Shown here in pieces: positions 26,454-35,980 of a DNA stretch of 64,000 nucleotides. Position 1 is the stretch's first letter. Each line of letters starts with the position of its first letter. This DNA is from Hyphococcus sp. (lineage in GTDB: Bacteria; Pseudomonadota; Alphaproteobacteria; Caulobacterales; Parvularculaceae), in assembly GCA_021776335.1 (NCBI GenBank), contig JAJFGB010000008.1:51973-115972 (forward strand). The letters are read 5' to 3'. The notes beneath the pieces were generated by a model. That model was given only the letters and a program-made list of their open reading frames with translations, was not told where the DNA came from and searched no databases. The translations under genes and the position numbers were made by a program.

Positions 26454-28169
26454 TTATCGTTGTGTGATGTAATCGGACGATGTCATAACCATCAAAATTG
26501 CGACGCCAACGCGTGTTTCATCGCGTGGATAACGCGCTGATCCTGGTACGGAGTTCACCGCGTTAATGATGCGCGTGCGTGTCTCCGGACGCAGCGATCC
26601 ATAGGTGAGAATTATATCCAGCCGGTCGACCAGCGCCGCTGGATCATTGGCGAGAGCGATTTCCGCCGAATAGTCCGGCAAGTAATTTGTGTCCGACGCT
26701 TCTTGCAGGATGAATTGCTCCATAAAGTTCGCGTAGCCGGTGATGCTGGAGCCGGTTGTGATCTGCAACTCCGGCGCAACGAGCCCGGCGGCGGCGCTTT
26801 CTGTCCCCGGCGCCACAAAACCCGGACGATAGAAATTGAACACTGATGGCGAGCGATAAGCCTGCTGGTTGAGGCGCGCCGGTGACGACGTGTCCTGGAT
26901 GCTGTTGATATCGTCGGCATCGGTGTCCTGGACGCCAAAGGCCCGGGCCCAATGGGTGAATCGAACGACCGGTTCGCGTAATTTGCCGAAGGCAGGGTCC
27001 GACATCATCGACAAATCGCGCGCTTCAGGGTCGAGCAAAATTGCCGAGACAACAGCGCGCATGTCGCCGCGAGTTCCATTACCGGCAGTTGACCCGTCGG
27101 GCAGGGCGAATGATCCGCTACGAAAAACACCCGCGACGCGGCTCACATAACCGCGGCTCGGATTGCTGGTGACGAGGCGCTGAATGAGCTGGCGGCAAAT
27201 AAAGGGCGGCGTATTTTGGTGATTGAATAACCCGTCAAGCGCCATGTCGATGCTTTGGTTTCCGGGCGTATTCGCTGGAATTGTCGTGTTGAGAAAACTT
27301 TTTGCTTCGAGGGAATGTTCTTCCTCATACATCACCAGCGGCAGGTACTCTGACTCGATTGTTTGCGGACGACCAAGAAAGCGATTACGAGACGCCCAGG
27401 AAAGACCGGTAAATACCTTGGCCAATTCCGTCACGTCGCCATTGTCATAGGTTTCAATCGGATTGCCGCCGCTATCGAGACGCGGAGATCCGTCCGGCTC
27501 CAGCTCCAGCAGGCCAATGGTGAACAGCTGCATCACTTCGCGGGCATAGTTCTCGTCTGGTACGACCTCGCCTTCGTCGTCGGCCTTCTGATTTTGCAGA
27601 TAGGTCAGATAAATCGCCATCGCGGGGCTGTAGGTGACATTTTCTAGTGTCTGGCGGAAGCCGCCGAGAGCGCCAGCGGATATGATGTCCATATAGTTCG
27701 CCATTGCAATCGGCCGGTCGCCAAGTTCAGAGTCCCGGAACGAGGCGACAAAAATTTGGCTTAAGGCAAAGCCAACGCGCTGGCGCAATTGGTCGTCGCT
27801 GAGGATTGCGCGCGACCAAAACGCTTCGCTGAGCTGGTCATCGCCAACTTCCTCGCCTGCGCTCTCAGCGGCTAAAACATCCTGCAGCATTGATTCCTGA
27901 GGCTTTGCGAATTCAGCCTGCAGCCAGGCGGAAATACCCATGGAACGCAGCTCATCGATGTCGGCTTGCGATGGACCAAAGGTCGCTTGACTTAAAAACC
28001 GCGACGCTTCCGCCTCGGTCAGGCTTGCCGATGCGGTTGTCGCCACCGTCGCCGGCGGCGTCGGCGCTTGAGCGTCGTCAGACCCGCCGAAGCACGCGAC
28101 CAACGAAAAACTCGCCGCAATGGTGGCGGCAAATTTCACGGCGCTGTTAATGCGGTGTACACTAACCAT
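26454..28169 (-). CDS. DUF1800 domain lipoprotein
   Basis: About 571 residues from the ATG at 28169, preceded by AAGGG; an in-frame GTG lies seven codons upstream. A signal peptide ends at the lipobox L-V-A-C, so it is predicted to be lipid-anchored. The DUF1800 domain is recognised from A-S-R-F-L-S-Q-A-T-F-G-P near the start, N-Y-A-R-E-V-M-Q-L-F-T-I-G-L and the C-terminal S-P-S-V-F-N-F-Y-R-P-G-F. It heads a three-gene minus-strand set with DUF1501 and a TonB-dependent receptor. The co-occurrence suggests they act together on the cell surface or in the periplasm; the chemistry is unknown. Confidence 0.88.
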   Translation of the reverse strand: MVSVHRINSAVKFAATIAASFSLVACFGGSDDAQAPTPPATVATTASASLTEAEASRFLSQATFGPSQADIDELRSMGISAWLQAEFAKPQESMLQDVLAAESAGEEVGDDQLSEAFWSRAILSDDQLRQRVGFALSQIFVASFRDSELGDRPIAMANYMDIISAGALGGFRQTLENVTYSPAMAIYLTYLQNQKADDEGEVVPDENYAREVMQLFTIGLLELEPDGSPRLDSGGNPIETYDNGDVTELAKVFTGLSWASRNRFLGRPQTIESEYLPLVMYEEEHSLEAKSFLNTTIPANTPGNQSIDMALDGLFNHQNTPPFICRQLIQRLVTSNPSRGYVSRVAGVFRSGSFALPDGSTAGNGTRGDMRAVVSAILLDPEARDLSMMSDPAFGKLREPVVRFTHWARAFGVQDTDADDINSIQDTSSPARLNQQAYRSPSVFNFYRPGFVAPGTESAAAGLVAPELQITTGSSITGYANFMEQFILQEASDTNYLPDYSAEIALANDPAALVDRLDIILTYGSLRPETRTRIINAVNSVPGSARYPRDETRVGVAILMVMTSSDYITQR

Positions 28170-28317
28170 ATAACTCAACCCTTGCTTCACGGGGTGGAGT
28201 TAAACGACCGGGAGTAAATCGATCTGTAACAGCGGCGAGCAATTTGACTAAATGTGTATTGCAAATCCCCAGCGGTCTTGGGGTTGTAGGAATTTGCGGT
28301 ATTAAAAATTGTAGAGC

Positions 28318-29343
28318 CTATGGACTGTTTTCCAGTGGTGCGAAATAAATTTGTTCAATGACTCTGCGTCCGTTGACACGGGAGACTTGTACAATGATAT
28401 CCACAATTGAAAGTATGTAGTTGATTGTCTCTGTACGGCTGAGCGGCAGCCCGGCTTGCATCACCATGAGCGACAGTTGGTCGAGTGCGCCCTGCGGACT
28501 GTCTGCATGAACAGTAGTGATTGAACCGGGGTGACCGGTGTTTATCGCACGCAAATAAGCTGCCGCCTCAATCCCCCTGATTTCTCCGAGAATAAGCCGA
28601 TCGGGCCGCATGCGCAGGGCGGCTTCAAGCAAATCGGTAATATTGATGCGCGCTTCACCCATCTCACCCTTGACGGCGATAAGGCTGAGGTGATTTGGTT
28701 GACGCAGTTTGACTTCCGAGGTGTCTTCGACGGTAATTAGTCGTTCATCGTCATCAATTTCTGATAGCAGCGCGTTGAGGAGGCTTGTCTTGCCTGTAGA
28801 CGTGCCGCCGGAAATCAGGATTGACTTTCGTAATCGCACGGCCTCTCGCAGAAATTTTTCTATATTTTTCGATTGAAGCAGTGTCGCAAGATTGCGGTCC
28901 GCATCGTCAGGTTCATTGCTGTTTTTGATGCGAACATCATGGAAGCCACCGGCGCCGGCGAAATCCTCTATGCGAAGATCGCTGACCACATGACGGCGGA
29001 TGGCGAGCGCCCAGTTATCGCCTGCGGCGGGCGGGCCAGCCATTTGAATGCGCTCGCCCGTCGGCAACATTGCGGACAAAAGCGGCTGCTCACGATTGAT
29101 TGCCTGATGGCTGACCCGAGCGATCTGTGTTGCGAGTCGCTGCAGCAGGGCATTGTTAATAGCGGCATCATCAATCCGTTCGAATTTTGCGGCGCCGTCG
29201 CGCTCGATCCAGATTTCTCCGGGCCCGTTGACGATGATTTCGGTGATCTTGCGATCATCGAGCCAGCGGCTAAACGGTTTCAGGAACGATTTAAGATAAA
29301 CGTCCTGCGCCTCATGGTCTTCTATGTGGGCAACACTGCTCAT
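28318..29343 (-). CDS. virB11: Type IV secretion ATPase VirB11
   Basis: A 341-residue traffic ATPase. The N-terminal domain (residues 10-150) precedes a RecA-like domain with Walker A G-G-T-S-T-G-K-T-S (about 179-187), the Asp box I-T-V-E-D-T-S-E-V, Walker B-like L-I-L-G-E-I-R-G and the His box T-G-H-P-G-S-I-T-T-V-H-A-D-S. It powers pilus assembly and substrate passage from the inner face of the membrane. Last gene of the virB operon; its ATG overlaps the virB10 stop by four bases. All catalytic motifs look intact. Confidence 0.93.
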   Translation of the reverse strand: MSSVAHIEDHEAQDVYLKSFLKPFSRWLDDRKITEIIVNGPGEIWIERDGAAKFERIDDAAINNALLQRLATQIARVSHQAINREQPLLSAMLPTGERIQMAGPPAAGDNWALAIRRHVVSDLRIEDFAGAGGFHDVRIKNSNEPDDADRNLATLLQSKNIEKFLREAVRLRKSILISGGTSTGKTSLLNALLSEIDDDERLITVEDTSEVKLRQPNHLSLIAVKGEMGEARINITDLLEAALRMRPDRLILGEIRGIEAAAYLRAINTGHPGSITTVHADSPQGALDQLSLMVMQAGLPLSRTETINYILSIVDIIVQVSRVNGRRVIEQIYFAPLENSP

Positions 29344-30473
29344 TGGCGCAGGCTCGGTACATTCGCGAGGCGTGGGAAATACAAATCGCGCGCAAGGAAG
29401 ATGCGGATTTCCGTTCCCTGCTTCACCTTGATAGTCGGCGGAATGCTGATTTGCTGCGATAAAGCTTGTGCGGCAATCGCTTGCGCCTCAGAAGTTGAGC
29501 CAATGACGATGCTTGAATTGTTGTCGTAAATAATCGCATTGGCGCCAATGTCGATCACCGACAACATGAATGCGGCTCCAAAGCGCTGAAAGAAATGCCG
29601 ATTGACTTTACCAGCGAGGCCAGCGCGGCCAAGCGTGTCAGTGGCCGGTGATGCAAGCTCCACGGAAACGCCATCAGGCGTTAACAGTCGTGTCCAGATC
29701 ACAAAAGCGCGTGACTCGCCCACGACGAGACCGGACCGATACTGACCAATCAATCGACTGCCGCGCGGGATCAACACTGTGCGACTGTCGAGACTGCGAA
29801 TATCTTCGCTGACGACGGCGCGGGTAAAGCCCGGTAAGTCTGAATTGATTGCGGTTTCAAGCACACCCGCGATGATCGTCCCTTGCGGCGCTACACGTGA
29901 TGGTTCGCTGATCACAGTGGCGCGCACCGGTTCCAACCCGTCGGCACTAACACGTTGGGCAAACACATCTGACGCGGTGAGGCCATTGATGGCGGCATCA
30001 ATTGCCCCGGCCGCGCCCTCGCCATCACCTGCTGCGGTCGCCCGTGGTCGGCTATTATCGACGACCAGCGCTGGCGAACGAAGGTTCGCCTGTCCGGGCA
30101 GATCTGCCGTCTTTCGCTTTGTCGGGGCTGCTTGCGATTGCTGTGCATTCACCGCCAGACGTTGCTGTGCACGTTGTGCATCGGTCCGTGCTTGGTCAGC
30201 CTCGCGGCGCGCATTTTCCGCAGTGGTTTGCGCAGCGTTCAACTCGGCGCGTGTATCTTCCATCAGCGCATCGATTGAGGCGGTCCGTCGACCTTCACTC
30301 ATTTGGTTAAACACAAAAACACCGAGCATCGCGAGCACCGCAAACCCCAGCACTGTGGTCATGCGCTCGCTGCTCCCGCCGCCAACTTGCGGCATGGCAT
30401 AGCCATTTGCCGCATCAAGAGCGCTCTCGGACATTGATGAACGCGGATCATCGCCGCTTGCATTGCGCATCAT
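29340..30473 (-). CDS. virB10: Type IV secretion protein VirB10
   Basis: A 377-residue protein with a cytoplasmic start, one membrane helix near residues 40-58, and a long Ala/Gln/Arg-rich coiled-coil segment (about 70-120). A Pro-containing linker follows, then the C-terminal VirB10/TrbI domain: G-T-I-I-A-G-V-L-E-T-A-I-N-S, V-S-E-D-I-R-S, V-L-I-P-R-G-S-R-L-I-G and the C-terminal G-T-E-I-R-I-F-L-A-R-D-L-Y-F. VirB10 spans both membranes and joins the outer-membrane core to the ATPases. ATGA overlaps with both neighbours. Confidence 0.93.
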   Translation of the reverse strand: MMRNASGDDPRSSMSESALDAANGYAMPQVGGGSSERMTTVLGFAVLAMLGVFVFNQMSEGRRTASIDALMEDTRAELNAAQTTAENARREADQARTDAQRAQQRLAVNAQQSQAAPTKRKTADLPGQANLRSPALVVDNSRPRATAAGDGEGAAGAIDAAINGLTASDVFAQRVSADGLEPVRATVISEPSRVAPQGTIIAGVLETAINSDLPGFTRAVVSEDIRSLDSRTVLIPRGSRLIGQYRSGLVVGESRAFVIWTRLLTPDGVSVELASPATDTLGRAGLAGKVNRHFFQRFGAAFMLSVIDIGANAIIYDNNSSIVIGSTSEAQAIAAQALSQQISIPPTIKVKQGTEIRIFLARDLYFPRLANVPSLRQ

Positions 30474-31288
30474 TCCGCCTCCTCAATCTCGCCGCCGCCA
30501 AACACTTTGCCAAAGAAGCCGCGCTTTTTTTGCCGCGGTCGTGGCGCATCGGGGCCAGGGTCAACAGGGCTGAAATCGTCATTGTAAATCAGCGTTTCAA
30601 AGTCACCGTGCTTCAACGAAAAAGTCGGCGCAACTCGATCAACCACGATGTAACCCGCTTCAAAGCCGTGATTGATGACGCTTTCTTTATCATTTTTGTC
30701 GATGAGGAATATTGCGGGCGCCGGAGCGCCCTCAGACCATTTGAAATATGTTGAGCGGCCATCGTCAAACAGCTGCGAAGGCACAATTTCACGGCTGCCC
30801 TGATAGCTATAGTTTCTGTTGACCGCGCGATCTTCAGGCGTCTCCTCGACAGCTGTGGCGAGCGCTGCCTCCTGCGCCGTTTTGAGTTCGGCATCTTTAC
30901 TTTTGGGATAGGTAAAGCGCAGCACGTAAACCATCTCGCCGGGCTTTGCGTCCACAGCGCTTTTTGCATTCAGCTCGAAGAAGTAGTGTCGCAGTGACGT
31001 CACCACCGTCATATTCGTGGGTGACGCCTCGCTGATTGGTTTCAGGATAATGACATCGCCGCGACGGTTTGGCGTTACCTGCCACGAAACCGAATCGCCG
31101 ATCGCTACATTTTCAATGATCTCATCATCGTTGAATTCAATCGCCATCTGAAAACCAAAATGGCCGGTCAGCGCGTAAACTCTGCTTTCCGCATAGGGTC
31201 TGGTTTTGATCCGAGAGTCTGCGTGGGCCTCTGCGAGGCCCAACGTGATCAACAATCCTGCAATGGTAATGATCCAGTTTTTCTTCAT
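30470..31288 (-). CDS. virB9: Type IV secretion protein VirB9
   Basis: A 272-residue periplasmic/outer-membrane core protein. It has a signal peptide (cleavage near A-E-A-H-A-D), then the N-terminal domain with Y-A-L-T-G-H-F-G-F-Q-M-A-I-E-F, W-Q-V-T-P-N-R-R-G-D-V-I-I-L-K-P and N-M-T-V-V-T-S-L-R-H-Y-F-F-E-L. The C-terminal domain shows N-Y-S-Y-Q-G and Y-I-V-V-D-R-V-A-P-T-F-S-L-K-H-G. In the canonical core VirB9 is held by the lipoprotein VirB7, for which no gene is visible. Four-base overlaps with virB6 and virB10. Confidence 0.92.
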   Translation of the reverse strand: MKKNWIITIAGLLITLGLAEAHADSRIKTRPYAESRVYALTGHFGFQMAIEFNDDEIIENVAIGDSVSWQVTPNRRGDVIILKPISEASPTNMTVVTSLRHYFFELNAKSAVDAKPGEMVYVLRFTYPKSKDAELKTAQEAALATAVEETPEDRAVNRNYSYQGSREIVPSQLFDDGRSTYFKWSEGAPAPAIFLIDKNDKESVINHGFEAGYIVVDRVAPTFSLKHGDFETLIYNDDFSPVDPGPDAPRPRQKKRGFFGKVFGGGEIEEAE

Positions 31289-32499
31289 GCGAAGCGCCCC
31301 CTGGCTCCGAGTCGGGCGCCGAATGACTGGTAGTGCTGGTTGGTTCGCCTGCTTAGAACTGTCGCCGAAATATTTTGCGCAGGCGCGGCGTATTGCGCCG
31401 CTGCAGCAATTGTTCCGGTGCGGTTGTCATTGCCCATCATGGCGCCGCGTTCAACCGCGACGATCATATCAGCGACGCGCCGGCCCATGCCTGCCGGCGA
31501 TGCGTTTGGATTGATGGCGGGGTCAGGCAGCGCCATTTTCGTTTGCGACTCGCTGTTCGTTGTCAGCCGCCACGCATCGGTGAGCCGACCGCACATTCGT
31601 AGCAACTGCAACATCAACAGTGAGAAAACAAATACCGTCACCGCCAGCACAAACACCGGTTGCGGGTTGGCAAATCCGCTGGCTCGAAGCTCGCTAATGC
31701 GCGCCACCATCGGCTCGATCAAATATAAAACACCGCCTGCCAGCACCGTCGCAAAGGCGGCAACCAGTGCGTAGAGCGCCAGCGTCTTCAGCCAACCCTC
31801 GAAAAGCCCGCGCGTTGTATGGAACAATGCGAGCACCACCAATACCGGGCCAACTGCCAGTAAAAGGCCGAGCAAAACCTTTGCAATAATCAAAATACCG
31901 ACCGTGCTCAGCGCCAGCAAAATCGCACTGAACCACAGGAGATTGACAGCCCCGCCGGTGCGCGGGATCGACTGCTGTTCGCCTTGCGCTTGTTGCAACG
32001 CATCAGCCGTGGGGCCGAGTGGTGCGTGCGCCGGGCCTGTAATCGCTGTCTGATTCCACTCGGAGGCAATGCGAATAATCTCCTGCAGAACACCGTCGAG
32101 CCGCGCTATCGCGCTGATATTTCCAGCACCATATGTTCCGTTCGATCCGCTCATCATCAGCGCAGCCAGTTGATCAGCGCCGCCGTAAAAAATGTTGAGA
32201 AACAGCGCCTGATATGCGCCCCATCGCGTTGCGAATGCGAGGACCAGTCCGATCGTGAGAACTTTCGGCGCCAGGCCCGAAAGGCTGAGTGAACCGCGAC
32301 CTACAATCAGTTGATAGCCGTAAAACGCAACATAAAGCGTCAGTGCGCCAGTGAGTACGGGTTCCAAAAACCCAAACGGCCCAAACAGAGATGAGTAGGT
32401 TTGCTCAACATAATACGCGACCTGACAATCGACCTGCTCGAGCAGTGGTTCGACGAGGCGCTGGCTGTCTTCGTTCGGCGTGCAGGCATTCGCAGTCAT
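31285..32499 (-). CDS. virB6: Type IV secretion inner-membrane protein VirB6/TrbL
   Basis: A 404-residue polytopic membrane protein with about six helices between residues 50 and 300. It matches the TrbL/VirB6 family (F-L-E-P-V-L-T-G-A-L-T-L-Y-V-A-F-Y-G-Y near the start; G-P-V-L-V-V-L-A-L-F-H-T-T-R-G-L-F-E-G-W-L in the middle). The C-terminal 100 residues are soluble and Asn/Ala-rich. VirB6 forms the inner-membrane channel. It ends directly at the virB9 start, where virB8 would often lie; there is no room for another gene. Confidence 0.9.
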   Translation of the reverse strand: MTANACTPNEDSQRLVEPLLEQVDCQVAYYVEQTYSSLFGPFGFLEPVLTGALTLYVAFYGYQLIVGRGSLSLSGLAPKVLTIGLVLAFATRWGAYQALFLNIFYGGADQLAALMMSGSNGTYGAGNISAIARLDGVLQEIIRIASEWNQTAITGPAHAPLGPTADALQQAQGEQQSIPRTGGAVNLLWFSAILLALSTVGILIIAKVLLGLLLAVGPVLVVLALFHTTRGLFEGWLKTLALYALVAAFATVLAGGVLYLIEPMVARISELRASGFANPQPVFVLAVTVFVFSLLMLQLLRMCGRLTDAWRLTTNSESQTKMALPDPAINPNASPAGMGRRVADMIVAVERGAMMGNDNRTGTIAAAAQYAAPAQNISATVLSRRTNQHYQSFGARLGARGRFA

Positions 32500-34919
32500 T
32501 CCGCCGCCTCCCTCAACCCAATGGGCGAGATGCCAAACTTCGCCGCCTCCTTACCGAGAAACATTGGCAACCATGCCGCCGGGTCATCACCAACGCGTTC
32601 CCGCAAGCGGTCCAGCTCGCGAATGGTGGACTCGCGGCCCGATAATATTTTGAGCACGCCCGGCATGCCGCTGAGGTCAAGACGAGCAACGACGCTGTGA
32701 TTGCCCTTCTTGATCAGCACGCAGCGCGAATGTTCAGGCAGTGATTTGACAATATCAAATTCATGAGCCGACAAACCGAAGCCGCCGCAATATTCCGTTT
32801 CCTGCGCGCGCGGGTTCGGCAAGAAGAGTTGTGATGCGGTTTGTTCTGTAATGGTCGCAGCAATGCGGCTGTCGAGCGCATCACGCGCGGATTGCGTCAC
32901 GAAACCGACAATACCGTTGCGTTTGCGGATGGTCTTCAACCAGTCCTTCAGGCGTCGACTGAAGACCTCATCGTCAAGGGCCTTCCAACCTTCGTCGATC
33001 ACAATCGCGACCCTCGATCCGTCAAGGCACTGACCAATGCGATCGAACAAATACATCATCGCCGGCCCGCGCAAGTCAGGGGCGTCCAGGATGTCGGTCA
33101 TGTCAAAGCCGATGACTGGTGCATCCATGCGAATTTTGTCTGTGGGGTTATCGAACAGCCAGGCATATTCGCCGTTTCCATGCCAGCGCGCCATGCGCGC
33201 CGCGAGACTGCCAGCGGAGACACGGGATGATCCGCTCAATAGCTCAACAAAATATCGCAAGCGCCGGAGTGAAACATCCTGCTCAAAATTGCTGTCGACT
33301 GCTGCGGTAATAATACTCAGTTCTTCCGGGGTTAGCGCAACGCCAGGCTGCGCCGCCAGGCGGCCAACCCAAGCGCGCAGGAACGCGCGATTTTGTGCAG
33401 TGTCTTTCATGGCCAGGGGGTTCAGGCCACTTGGCTCGCCCTCTCGTAAAATATCGTAATGCCCGCCAATCGAACGCAAGAATATTTCCGCGCCGCGATC
33501 TTTGTCGAAAAAGATCGTGCGGGTCTGAAGTTTACGCGCCTGCGCCAGCAGAAAATTCAAAATCACCGTTTTGCCGGTGCCGGATGGACCAAGCACCACA
33601 AAATTTCCAAGGTCACCTTCGTGGAAATCGAAAAAATACGGCGTCGATGCCGTTGTTTCGAATACCGTGACCGGCGCATCCCAGTGATTTTTGTCCGGTG
33701 CGCCAATCGGGAAACTATGCATGGAGCAAAGTCCGGAAAAATTCCCCGTGGAGATCATCGCGCGACGCGCAATGTAATGCTCATTGCCGGGAAACTGCGA
33801 CCAGAATGCAGGCTCCAGGTTTAAGTCCTCCCGTACGGAAATCGCGCCAACATCGGCCAGCGCTGCCTGTACCTCCGCTGCGGCCTGATCGAGTTCTGCA
33901 GTGGTCTGAGCGCGCGCCATCACTGTCATATGATGTTCGCCGAACCCGGCGGCGCCAGACGCGGAGTCATCCTTCGCGCTTTGCAGGCCTCGGCGCAGCG
34001 TCACCGTATCGTCATCGGCGGCGCGTAACCGGCGCAGAGCGAGGTCAATGCGTTCCTGCGCCGCCTGTCGGTCGACGAAGTGAAAGCTTTCCGACACCAC
34101 AAGCTCGCAGGGTATGCGGAGCAGGTTGTCTATAATGCCCGGCGTCGTGACTGACGGATAATCTTTTACAGATAATATTGCGGCAAGGCTCGACGTCTCG
34201 CTGCGGACGCCTTTTTGTTCCAGCGTATCGATACCAAAGGATGTGCGCTTATAGGGAATGTAATTCCCGCAGTCTTCTGCGGGCGCGCGCACCGGCTGTA
34301 ATCCGCCATTATAGAGCAGCGACAAAAATTCCAGCGGTTCCGAACACCGCCCGCCGGGACCATCATAGCAACCAAGAAGGCGCGGTCCATAGGCGCCGAG
34401 CGAGGCCATCAATCCTTCGCGGGCGCCATTCAGCGCTTTGCATGCCTGGGCAAGATGCGCGGTTTCATATTTTTTGCCGCGCTGGGCAAAACGTTTGACG
34501 AGGCCGCGCTTGCCCGATGTCGGTCGATAGACAAGTGTTAGAAAGAGCTCGTTGACGAAAAGGCGCTTGGACGAGAGCGCTTCTTGCCATTGTCGATCTA
34601 TTCCCGCCGTTATTGGGTCGTTGAAAACACCATCCAATGAGATATCGACACGCCTTCGCACGATGTGGTGGTAGAGTGTAAATTGATGATTGTTGATTGA
34701 GCGTAGCATGGTGTCACGCACAATCTGCCGGTGATTGAGCTCTTCGGTGTCCGCTGTCTCGAACGCCAGTCCGTCAACATGAATTGTCTGCATCACGGCG
34801 CCATCGCGCAACAGCAGTGTCGCCCCATCTACATGGCGCGCATAAGGCAAGCACCCGCCCACGCGTTGTTCGCGAGAAGCAAGCCATTTCATCTTATTTG
34901 GGTTGGCGCGTTTCCCCAT
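32496..34919 (-). CDS. virB4: Type IV secretion ATPase VirB4
   Basis: An 807-residue ATPase, the largest subunit of the machine. The N-terminal CagE/VirB4 domain (to about residue 420) is followed by a RecA-like domain with Walker A G-P-S-G-T-G-K-T (about 444-451), Walker B V-A-I-V-I-D-E-G-W-K and F-V-T-Q-S-A-R-D-A-L. It interacts with VirB3 and VirB11 and supplies energy for pilin extraction. Starts nine bases after the virB3 stop and overlaps virB6 by four. Full length with intact motifs. Confidence 0.94.
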   Translation of the reverse strand: MGKRANPNKMKWLASREQRVGGCLPYARHVDGATLLLRDGAVMQTIHVDGLAFETADTEELNHRQIVRDTMLRSINNHQFTLYHHIVRRRVDISLDGVFNDPITAGIDRQWQEALSSKRLFVNELFLTLVYRPTSGKRGLVKRFAQRGKKYETAHLAQACKALNGAREGLMASLGAYGPRLLGCYDGPGGRCSEPLEFLSLLYNGGLQPVRAPAEDCGNYIPYKRTSFGIDTLEQKGVRSETSSLAAILSVKDYPSVTTPGIIDNLLRIPCELVVSESFHFVDRQAAQERIDLALRRLRAADDDTVTLRRGLQSAKDDSASGAAGFGEHHMTVMARAQTTAELDQAAAEVQAALADVGAISVREDLNLEPAFWSQFPGNEHYIARRAMISTGNFSGLCSMHSFPIGAPDKNHWDAPVTVFETTASTPYFFDFHEGDLGNFVVLGPSGTGKTVILNFLLAQARKLQTRTIFFDKDRGAEIFLRSIGGHYDILREGEPSGLNPLAMKDTAQNRAFLRAWVGRLAAQPGVALTPEELSIITAAVDSNFEQDVSLRRLRYFVELLSGSSRVSAGSLAARMARWHGNGEYAWLFDNPTDKIRMDAPVIGFDMTDILDAPDLRGPAMMYLFDRIGQCLDGSRVAIVIDEGWKALDDEVFSRRLKDWLKTIRKRNGIVGFVTQSARDALDSRIAATITEQTASQLFLPNPRAQETEYCGGFGLSAHEFDIVKSLPEHSRCVLIKKGNHSVVARLDLSGMPGVLKILSGRESTIRELDRLRERVGDDPAAWLPMFLGKEAAKFGISPIGLREAAE

Positions 34920-34927
34920 AAACGGCC

Positions 34928-35212
34928 CTACGGCATATAGCTGTTACAGCGCCAGAAAGAGAAGTTTCTGATACGGGCGCAGCGGCTGACCTTAGTCAGC
35001 CAAAGATCGATAATGCGGGGGTCCTGCAGGCAGGCGAGATAGCCGACGCCGTGGACAATGAGCGCTGCCAGTAGCGACCAGGCAGATCGCGTGATCAAAA
35101 ACAACTCCGTCGTCACCACAAGGTTGATGATGAAGAAGCTATAGGTGACGCCGGCAAACATTTGCGGTTGAGTGAGTGCGCGAAATACCGGTGATGCGTT
35201 GAGGCTTGCCAT
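34928..35212 (-). CDS. virB3: Type IV secretion protein VirB3
   Basis: A 94-residue inner-membrane protein with two helices (about residues 20-37 and 43-60) and the VirB3 pattern S-P-V-F-R-A-L-T-Q-P-Q-M-F-A-G-V. VirB3 works with VirB4; in some systems the two are fused. It lies five bases after the virB2 stop and eight before the virB4 start. Confidence 0.9.
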   Translation of the reverse strand: MASLNASPVFRALTQPQMFAGVTYSFFIINLVVTTELFLITRSAWSLLAALIVHGVGYLACLQDPRIIDLWLTKVSRCARIRNFSFWRCNSYMP

Positions 35213-35217
35213 CTAAC

Positions 35218-35568
35218 TCACCCCCCTGCCGCAGCGCGGATGCCCGCAACGATCGACGTCGCGCCGAACAATACGAAACAACCCACGACAACGGTGATGC
35301 CGTAACGCCAATTAAGGCGTCCGGTGAGCATCATGAACCCAACCGCCGCAACCGCAATCACTGCAGCTGTCGTCGCGACATTGCCGAGAAGACTGCCCTG
35401 CAGCCAATCCATCGCGGCGATGATCGGACCAGACCCTTGCGGGTCCTGTTGCGGACCATGCTGGGTATATTGCGCACTAACCGGCGACGCTGCAGCAACA
35501 TATAAATTTGCAACTAAAGCGCCTATCAATCCGTGGCGACCATGATCGTTCAAACGCATTTTACTCAC
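35218..35568 (-). CDS. virB2: Type IV secretion pilin VirB2/TrbC
   Basis: A 116-residue VirB2/TrbC pilin precursor. It has a signal sequence ending A-S-P-V-S-A-Q, then two hydrophobic helices (about 58-80 and 87-110) joined by the short basic loop G-R-L-N-W-R-Y-G. Pilins of this family build the extracellular T-pilus. First gene of the seven-gene operon, so the promoter must lie in the 35569-35980 gap. Confidence 0.88.
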   Translation of the reverse strand: MSKMRLNDHGRHGLIGALVANLYVAAASPVSAQYTQHGPQQDPQGSGPIIAAMDWLQGSLLGNVATTAAVIAVAAVGFMMLTGRLNWRYGITVVVGCFVLFGATSIVAGIRAAAGG

Positions 35569-35980
35569 GCCCCGCTAACCAACATTTTCATCTTGCGCAG
35601 TCATTGCAAAAACATTGGCTATAATTTTGACGCACTTAAAATCTATTTAAGTGAAAAAGCGCATTTGCTATAGAATTGGATGCGGCTTCGATTCTATCGA
35701 AGATGTAATATTCAAAACGGAATTACGGCGGCGGCATATCATTTTGCTCAAATTGGAACAATCACCGCCCAATAGAATATGATGAAAAATTTAGTCTGCT
35801 TTAAAGCAGGGTAAATTGTAGTAACCAGTCCGCTGATGATAAAGACCAGTGTGAGGGAGTGATGAGGGTGGTTTCTCGATAAAGTCTACAAAACAATCGT
35901 TGCTCGTGTTGACCGGCTGTATAGCGGATAAATGGAGCCGCCAATGGCAGCGGCTCCATTACAAACAAGAAAACGCCTGA
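35569..35980. other. AT-rich intergenic region upstream of the virB operon
   Basis: About 410 bases, visibly richer in A+T than the flanking genes, between virB2 and the SnoaL-like gene. It must hold the virB promoter. I see no convincing ORF and no virB5, virB7 or virB8 remnant. An 11-base hairpin lies near its right end (see 35931-35960). Confidence 0.5.
35931..35960 (-). terminator. Hairpin downstream of the SnoaL-like gene
   Basis: Perfect 11-base stem AATGGAGCCGC / GCGGCTCCATT with an eight-base loop, about 20 bases past the stop of the minus-strand SnoaL-like gene. A weak T-rich stretch follows, so it probably acts as a terminator and insulates the virB promoter region. Confidence 0.55.

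Noticed and set aside
28318..35568. The virB genes as part of an integrative conjugative element
   Set aside because: No relaxase, coupling protein, integrase, oriT-like feature or attachment repeats were found around them.
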